The position numbers and the translations under genes are program-made. The notes beneath the pieces are model-generated. The model was not told where the DNA came from, made no database searches, and was given only the letters and a program-made list of their open reading frames with translations. This document shows, piece after piece, positions 14,004 through 18,769 of a stretch of 18,769 nt of DNA. The first letter of the stretch is position 1, and each line of letters opens with the position of its first letter. Source of the DNA: Bacteroidales bacterium (GTDB lineage: Bacteria; Bacteroidota; Bacteroidia; Bacteroidales; UBA4181); contig JAISDP010000080.1 of the NCBI GenBank assembly GCA_031264715.1, positions 1 through 18,769 of the forward strand, written 5' to 3'.

Positions 14004-17000
14004 TCATTTTGCCTTCAAATACTCCGTCGGCGTCATGCCATACTCTTCTTTGAAACATTCGCGGAAATAATCAAGGTCGTTAAAACCACTCCTGTAAGCG
14101 GCTTCGGAAATGTTGTATTTGCCGGTTAGCAGCAGTTTGGCGCTGTTTTTTAGCCGGATTTTGCGGATAAATCTGTTGGGCGAAATGCCGGTCAGACCTT
14201 TTATTTTGAGATAAAAAGTCGATTGTCCCATATTTATTTGAGCAGTCAGGAACGCAAGGCCGAAGCTGTCGTTTGAAATGTTTTCTTCGATTATCGCTGT
14301 CGTCTTTTGTAAAAACTCCTCGTCTAATTTGTTGATTCCCGGCGCGGAAACAGTTTTCTCCGGTTTTATGCTGCCTGCCTGCGACAGGATCAGTTGGGCC
14401 AAATGCCGGCGTGATTCCAGCAGGTTACCGATCCGGCGGCGAAGCAGTGTGGAACTGAACGGCTTGGTCAGGTACGAGTCGGCGCCGCTTTCGTAACCTT
14501 CTTCCCTGTCCTGCGTGCTGTCTTTGGCTGTGAGAAGTATCACGGGAATATGGCTGGTGCGCAGGTCTTCCTTGATTTTCCGGCAGAGTTCGATACCGTC
14601 CATTTCCGGCATCATGATGTCGCTTACGATTATATTGGGGATATGTTTTTGCGCCGTTTCCAGGCCTTCTTTCCCGTTGACGGCCGACAGGATTTTGTAT
14701 TGAACGAAAAGGGAATCAACAATATAATTGCGAATATCGTCGTTGTCCTCAATAACGAGTATGACGGGAAGCGAATCCTTATTTTTTCCCGTTATATTTT
14801 CATCCGGCGTCTGTTCCGTCAACATTGCCGGTTTTTCATCTTTGTGCAATGAATCTCTGTACGTATTGTCTGTCAGGATACGGAATCTGAAAATGCTGCC
14901 TTCCCGTTCCCTGCTTTCTACCGAAATGACGCCCTGATGCAGGTCGGCAAGCGATTTTACAAGCGCCAGCCCGATGCCTGTCCCCGACGCTTGATGTTTG
15001 CTCTTTGTCTGATAATAGCGGTCGAAGATTCGCGGTAAATCTCCGGGACTTATTCCGTATCCGGTGTCGGAAACGCTGATTTCGGTATAAGTCTCGCCTT
15101 TGTCATCAACCGAAGAAAGCCTAAGCGCAATTTCGCCTTCGGGAGTGTATTTTACGGCGTTCGACAGCAGGTTGTTGAGAATCGTTGTAATGATTTCCGG
15201 ATCGAAATAAAGCCTCGTCCTGTCCGTTTCGACCGAAATGCGGATCTGCACCTTTTCGTTATGGTTCAACTCCTTGTAACGCAATCCGATTTCTTTTACC
15301 AGACCCCCCAAATCGCCTTTAGCAACGGTCAGGAGGCGGTTTTGCGTTTCGGTTTTCCGAAATTCGAGGATTTGATTGATCAGGTTTAGCAGCCGGGTGG
15401 CGCTGTCGTGAATGATTTTGATTTTGGAATGATAATATGCGGGGAAGTGCGAATCGTCGAGCAAGTCTTCCAGCGGGCCCAGAATCAGCGTAAGCGGAGT
15501 GCGCAGTTCGTGCGTGATATTGGTGTAAAACCGCAGGCGTTCCTGATTGAGCGCTTCGATTTGCTGCTTTTCCATGTCTTTAATACGGATTTCATTCATC
15601 AGCAGCAAGCGGTTATGTACTATTTTCAGAATAAAAAAGACAGCGAGGGCAGCCAGTGCAAGATAGATGACAAATGCCCACCAGCTTAGCCAGAAAGGAG
15701 GCAATATTTCCACTTTCAATGTTTTAGGCTCGCTCCATGCCCCATTTTCGTTAAGCGATTTCAGATAAAAAGTATAATCGCCGCTTTTCATGTTGTTATA
15801 CGAAGCCGAGCGTTTCGTAGCATCCACATATTGCCATTCGTGGTCGTAGCCGTCGAGTTTATACGCATACCTGCTTTGCTGGGGATTCAGATAGTTGAGC
15901 GTGGCAAATTCGATACTGAAATTATTGTATTTGTACGGAAGGCTGATTTTTTCCGTACATCCCGCCGATTTTACTGAAATTTTCGCCCGCAGTTCAGGTT
16001 CCAGCTTCTCAAGCGAGCGATTGAAGACGAGAATATCGGTAATGACGGCGGGCAATATTTTCGGGCTGTCGTGCAGGCTGTCGGGATGAAACCGGATGTA
16101 ACCGTTATGGCTTCCGATAAATATTTCGCCGTCCGGCGTTTGGAAGAGGGCATTGGGGTTGAAATGAATGTCGGGCAAACCGTCTGTGGCAGTAAACAGG
16201 CAGGTTTTTCCGTCTTTCAGTCGCACCAGTCCGCCGATCGTTCCCAGCCACAGGTTGCCTTGACAATCTTCAGCTATGTTCGATACGAAGTCGCCCGGAA
16301 GGTTGTATTCCTCCTGTACGCACACAAAAACGTCGTTCTGCGTATCTAAAAGGCTTAATCCGCCGCCATTGGCGCCAACCCATATCCGCCCCTTACTGTC
16401 GCAGAAAACACATTGTATATGATTGTTGTTCAAACTGCCGTCATGGGTTGAATAACGCTGCGAGCCGATAATTTTTGAGGTAACGGAGTCGATTTTCAAC
16501 CGGAAAACGCCGTTTTCGCCTGTCGCTATCCATATTGTTTCCCGGTCGCTTTGGATAATTTGACTGACCGCATACTGTTTGCCTTCGTCTTTCATCCCAA
16601 GCGATGTTTCGATCTCCATTTCGTTTGTTTCGGGGTTATATATCGACAGTCCGTCGAGAGTTCCGATCCAGACCCGGCGGTTGTGATCTTCGTGAAGATG
16701 CAAAGCGCGGGAATTGCTCAACGCAGGCTGCGTGTCTTCGGTGAAAAATCTCAACTTGCCGGATGGCGATTCGGGGCGGTAGACAACAACGCCCTGCCCG
16801 TAATTTGTAAACCAGTAATCGCTGCCGATTTGCTTGATGTGATGAATCGACGAAACAGGATTGTCCCTGAAACAGGGAAGATTTTCCATGAACGTGTAGC
16901 GGTTTGCAGCGGAATTGTATGTTACCAGTCCGCTGTTGCCGACGCCCATCCATACCAGGCCCTTATCGTCGACCAGAATGCTGCGGACGTTGTTGGTGTG

Positions 17001-18086
17001 TTTTAGCTTTTTGACTTCATCAAGCAGATTGGATGTAAAAACCGGTTCGACCGTATTGACCGTACTGACGCCGCCGCCCAGAAATCCAAGCCACATCAGA
17101 CCCGTATTGTCGCAAATAATAGAATTGACTTCGTTGTAGGGCAAGTCCGACTTTCCGGGCAGGTAGTTTGTAAAGGAATACGGGTCGCTGCCGTCGTTCA
17201 AAATACTCAAGCCCGAACGCGATCCTGCCCATATCCGCCCTGTATTACGGTCCTGCGCCAGTGCGTACACCGTATTGTCGAGCAGGCTTCCGGGACGCCC
17301 GTCGTGTTTATAGGCAATGTAGCGTACGGCAGACGTATCGTAGGGGTTTTCGAGCCGCACAAGTCCGTCTCCCCATGCTATAAGCCATATATTGTGCCTG
17401 TTGTCTTCAAAGATGACGTGCGCCGAGTTTTGAGCGTTAATCTGCGGATACGAATAAAAAACGCCGGTTTCTCCGTCCATCCGTGCGAGTCCTTCGCTCC
17501 ATGTGCCGATCCAGACGTTGCCGAAATAATCTTCGTAGACGGTCTTGATGTTATAGCCTTTGAACTGCCCGCCGGTAGCGGTTTCATCGTACAGCGCAAA
17601 AGAATCCTGTGCGGCGATGTATCGGTATAAGCCCTCTGCGGTACCAATCCAGACGTTATTGCCGCGAGTGATGCAAAGCGCCTGGATGTCGTTGCTTTTC
17701 ATGCGTCCGGGCGCAATTTTCCGGATGGTTTCGGTTTTCTTGTCCAGGATATTCAGCCCGTTATCCGTCCCGATCCAGATTTGTTTGTCGCAGTCTTCGG
17801 CAATGGCATTAAGCCGGTTATTTGAAAGTAAATCCGGATTGTATAAACCCGATTTGTACGATTTTATACGGTAGCCGTCATAGCGGCACAGCCCCTCGCG
17901 GGTAGCAATCCAGATATACCCTTCGCTGTCCTGGAAAACCTGCCTGACGTCGTTTGAAATCAAACCCTGCAAGGTAGATAAACGGTTTACAAAGCGGATG
18001 CTGTCGGCCGACAGTTGTGCCGGGACAGACAGAAGCAGTGTTACAGCAGTTGCTACCGCTGCAAATATGGAAGATAGTTTTGTCAT
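14004..18086 (-). CDS. Hybrid two-component system regulator (sensor kinase, receiver and AraC DNA-binding domain in one protein)
   Basis: The 1360-residue protein begins with a signal sequence (about 1-27). A periplasmic sensor follows, built of many Reg_prop-type repeats (about 30-690, recurring IWIGTxxGL and VWIGTxxGL motifs), then a Y_Y_Y domain (about 710-792, with RYAYKLDGYDHEW) and one membrane helix (about 798-821). The cytoplasmic part has the kinase H-box ITHELRTPLTLILGPL with His859, the N-box NLLSNAVKYTPEG with Asn976, and DTGYGISPGD and GTGIGLALV G-boxes. A receiver follows with Asp1156 in SDIMMPEMDG, and an AraC helix-turn-helix closes the protein (about 1260-1358). Such regulators usually sense oligosaccharides in the periplasm and switch on nearby polysaccharide-utilisation genes. 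No susC, susD or glycoside hydrolase lies in the window, so the ligand is unknown. Confidence 0.96.
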   Translation of the reverse strand: MTKLSSIFAAVATAVTLLLSVPAQLSADSIRFVNRLSTLQGLISNDVRQVFQDSEGYIWIATREGLCRYDGYRIKSYKSGLYNPDLLSNNRLNAIAEDCDKQIWIGTDNGLNILDKKTETIRKIAPGRMKSNDIQALCITRGNNVWIGTAEGLYRYIAAQDSFALYDETATGGQFKGYNIKTVYEDYFGNVWIGTWSEGLARMDGETGVFYSYPQINAQNSAHVIFEDNRHNIWLIAWGDGLVRLENPYDTSAVRYIAYKHDGRPGSLLDNTVYALAQDRNTGRIWAGSRSGLSILNDGSDPYSFTNYLPGKSDLPYNEVNSIICDNTGLMWLGFLGGGVSTVNTVEPVFTSNLLDEVKKLKHTNNVRSILVDDKGLVWMGVGNSGLVTYNSAANRYTFMENLPCFRDNPVSSIHHIKQIGSDYWFTNYGQGVVVYRPESPSGKLRFFTEDTQPALSNSRALHLHEDHNRRVWIGTLDGLSIYNPETNEMEIETSLGMKDEGKQYAVSQIIQSDRETIWIATGENGVFRLKIDSVTSKIIGSQRYSTHDGSLNNNHIQCVFCDSKGRIWVGANGGGLSLLDTQNDVFVCVQEEYNLPGDFVSNIAEDCQGNLWLGTIGGLVRLKDGKTCLFTATDGLPDIHFNPNALFQTPDGEIFIGSHNGYIRFHPDSLHDSPKILPAVITDILVFNRSLEKLEPELRAKISVKSAGCTEKISLPYKYNNFSIEFATLNYLNPQQSRYAYKLDGYDHEWQYVDATKRSASYNNMKSGDYTFYLKSLNENGAWSEPKTLKVEILPPFWLSWWAFVIYLALAALAVFFILKIVHNRLLLMNEIRIKDMEKQQIEALNQERLRFYTNITHELRTPLTLILGPLEDLLDDSHFPAYYHSKIKIIHDSATRLLNLINQILEFRKTETQNRLLTVAKGDLGGLVKEIGLRYKELNHNEKVQIRISVETDRTRLYFDPEIITTILNNLLSNAVKYTPEGEIALRLSSVDDKGETYTEISVSDTGYGISPGDLPRIFDRYYQTKSKHQASGTGIGLALVKSLADLHQGVISVESREREGSIFRFRILTDNTYRDSLHKDEKPAMLTEQTPDENITGKNKDSLPVILVIEDNDDIRNYIVDSLFVQYKILSAVNGKEGLETAQKHIPNIIVSDIMMPEMDGIELCRKIKEDLRTSHIPVILLTAKDSTQDREEGYESGADSYLTKPFSSTLLRRRIGNLLESRRHLAQLILSQAGSIKPEKTVSAPGINKLDEEFLQKTTAIIEENISNDSFGLAFLTAQINMGQSTFYLKIKGLTGISPNRFIRKIRLKNSAKLLLTGKYNISEAAYRSGFNDLDYFRECFKEEYGMTPTEYLKAK

Positions 18087-18140
18087 ATAGATATATATGT
18101 ATAGTACATAAAAAACAAATTGACTTAAAGTCTATTGCTG

Positions 18141-18148
18141 CAAAATTA
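18141..18148 (-). promoter_or_regulatory. Bacteroides-type -7 box for the hybrid regulator
   Basis: On the minus strand the sequence is TAATTTTG, an exact TAnnTTTG. It lies 54 bp upstream of the ATG at 18086, in an AT-rich tract that contrasts with the hairpin cluster further upstream. The -33 box is weak. Confidence 0.55.
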
Positions 18149-18220
18149 CAACGAATTATTTTTATAAAGAAAAATAATATAAACGTAAAATGAGGTAATC
18201 GGGTTATCCATTTCGTCCGG

Positions 18221-18390
18221 CGGCTTGAAAAGCCGGATTTTCATAACCGCAGGTCGTGACCTGCGGAAAGTAGCTCGCAGAAATTCGTCAGCCAATGGCT
18301 GACGAATTTAGGGATGCGAAATAAACAAGATGTGTACAGCGTACATCTCTATCCCGCAACCCCGTAGCGGGTTGAACTGCTACGCAGTTC
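18221..18390. repeat. Cluster of mixed perfect hairpins, non-coding
   Basis: At least five stem-loops are packed here: CGGCTT/AAGCCG around GAA (18221-18235); a 9-bp stem at 18247-18266; a 14-bp stem at 18281-18294 with 18296-18309 around one base; CAACCC/GGGTTG at 18357-18374; and GAACTGC/GCAGTTC around TAC (18374-18390). The first has the same GAA loop as the heads of the element at 18457-18666. No reading frame is supported. It lies upstream of the hybrid regulator's promoter. Confidence 0.65.
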
Positions 18391-18456
18391 GGACGAGAGA
18401 GGGGGCATCGGCCTCTACCCCGGGCTGCGCCCAGTCGTGGTCGGAAGATGTAATAA

Positions 18457-18666
18457 GCTCTGAAAGAGCGTAATCAATAGCGTAGGGCAACGCCGGCAAC
18501 GCCCTACGAATCGGGGATGTACAGTATCATTAAGCCCTGAAGGGGCGAAATCAAATGAAATAAGACGGATTACGCCCCGTTGGGGCTTCGAGGGCTGGTC
18601 GTCAATCGCGTGCCACAGGGCGACGCCGGCGACGCCCTGTGCTGATTGATTGCGGGCTTTCAGCCC
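18457..18666. repeat. Composite inverted REP/BIME-like element with four covarying stem-loop heads
   Basis: Four head stem-loops occur: plus at 18457 (GCTCTGAAAGAGC), plus at 18534 (GCCCTGAAGGGGC), minus at 18586 (GCCCCAACGGGGC) and minus at 18666 (GGGCTGAAAGCCC). Each is a 5-bp stem with a 3-nt loop (GAA three times, AAC once), followed by a tail close to GTAATCAAT. A longer second hairpin lies 24-25 nt from the start of each outer head: 18481-18508 (CGTAGGGC/GCCCTACG) and 18614-18641 (CACAGGGC/GCCCTGTG). Each encloses a GCCGGC centre. The stems differ yet stay paired, and the two halves are mirror images. It carries no supported gene and no transposase is nearby. Confidence 0.75.
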
Positions 18667-18769
18667 TTCCGTAGAGACGCGATAAGACCGTGGCGACCTC
18701 ATCAAAACTGTTATATCCTGTTTATTCGTCATTGCCGAATTCATACATGATTTACCAGCCGGGGTTTTG
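18667..18769. other. Non-coding end of window
   Basis: I see no gene, promoter or further clear hairpin in these 103 bases. The region continues past the window edge. Confidence 0.5.

Noticed and set aside
18221..18666. A CRISPR array, considered because of the repeated palindromes
   Set aside because: The repeats are inverted and differ in sequence, the spacing is not that of unique spacers, and no cas gene is present.
18415..18744. A 109-codon open frame on the minus strand
   Set aside because: It runs through the mirror-image repeat element, and its codons simply translate the hairpins. No domain or start signal supports it.

Overview
The window looks like chromosomal DNA of a Bacteroidota member, most likely order Bacteroidales; I cannot fix the genus. 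The grounds are the gene content (a hybrid two-component regulator with two sensor propellers, an EF-G paralog with altered G motifs, a Bacteroidetes-type ParE, FloA/NfeD, an outer-membrane barrel fused to an anti-sigma-like N-terminus) and perfect copies of the Bacteroides -7 promoter box TAnnTTTG in front of five transcription units. No phage, plasmid, transposase, CRISPR array, rRNA or tRNA is visible.

Layout. 1-2792 (minus): an EF-G2-like factor followed by a truncated SirB1/transglutaminase-like gene. 3009-4619 (plus): an orphan pyrI with its own promoter, then a GNAT acetyltransferase overlapping an FAH-family enzyme by ATGA. 4671-8467 (minus): an envelope cluster transcribed clpS, nfeD, floA, a small secreted barrel-like protein, a membrane-anchored hypothetical and a putative lipoprotein carrying three 22-residue glycine-rich repeats. 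8546-10647 (minus): an ECF sigma factor overlapping its probable regulator, a protein with a cytoplasmic N-terminus, one inner-membrane helix, a long linker and a C-terminal outer-membrane barrel, which matches the dual-membrane-spanning anti-sigma (Dma) layout known from Bacteroides. 10904-11830 (plus): a tandem universal stress protein, followed directly by a 128-bp hairpin element with 11-bp terminal inverted repeats. 12101-13960 (plus): parE. 14004-18086 (minus): a 1360-residue hybrid two-component system. 18087-18769: no gene, but a dense set of hairpins.

The strongest unexplained signal is the composite palindrome at 18457-18666. It holds four copies of a small stem-loop in a plus, plus, minus, minus order. 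The 5-bp stems differ in sequence but keep pairing, while the loop and a short 3' tail are largely conserved. This is what a REP/BIME-like mobile element or a structured nucleic acid would look like. The other points of interest are the sigma/Dma-like pair, the EF-G paralog with a serine in place of the catalytic histidine, the orphan pyrI, and the hairpin element after the stress-protein gene.

Functionally the window is a mix of housekeeping (parE, pyrI, clpS) and stress or envelope functions (EF-G2-like, USP, FloA/NfeD, sigma/anti-sigma). Nothing shows that these blocks are co-regulated.
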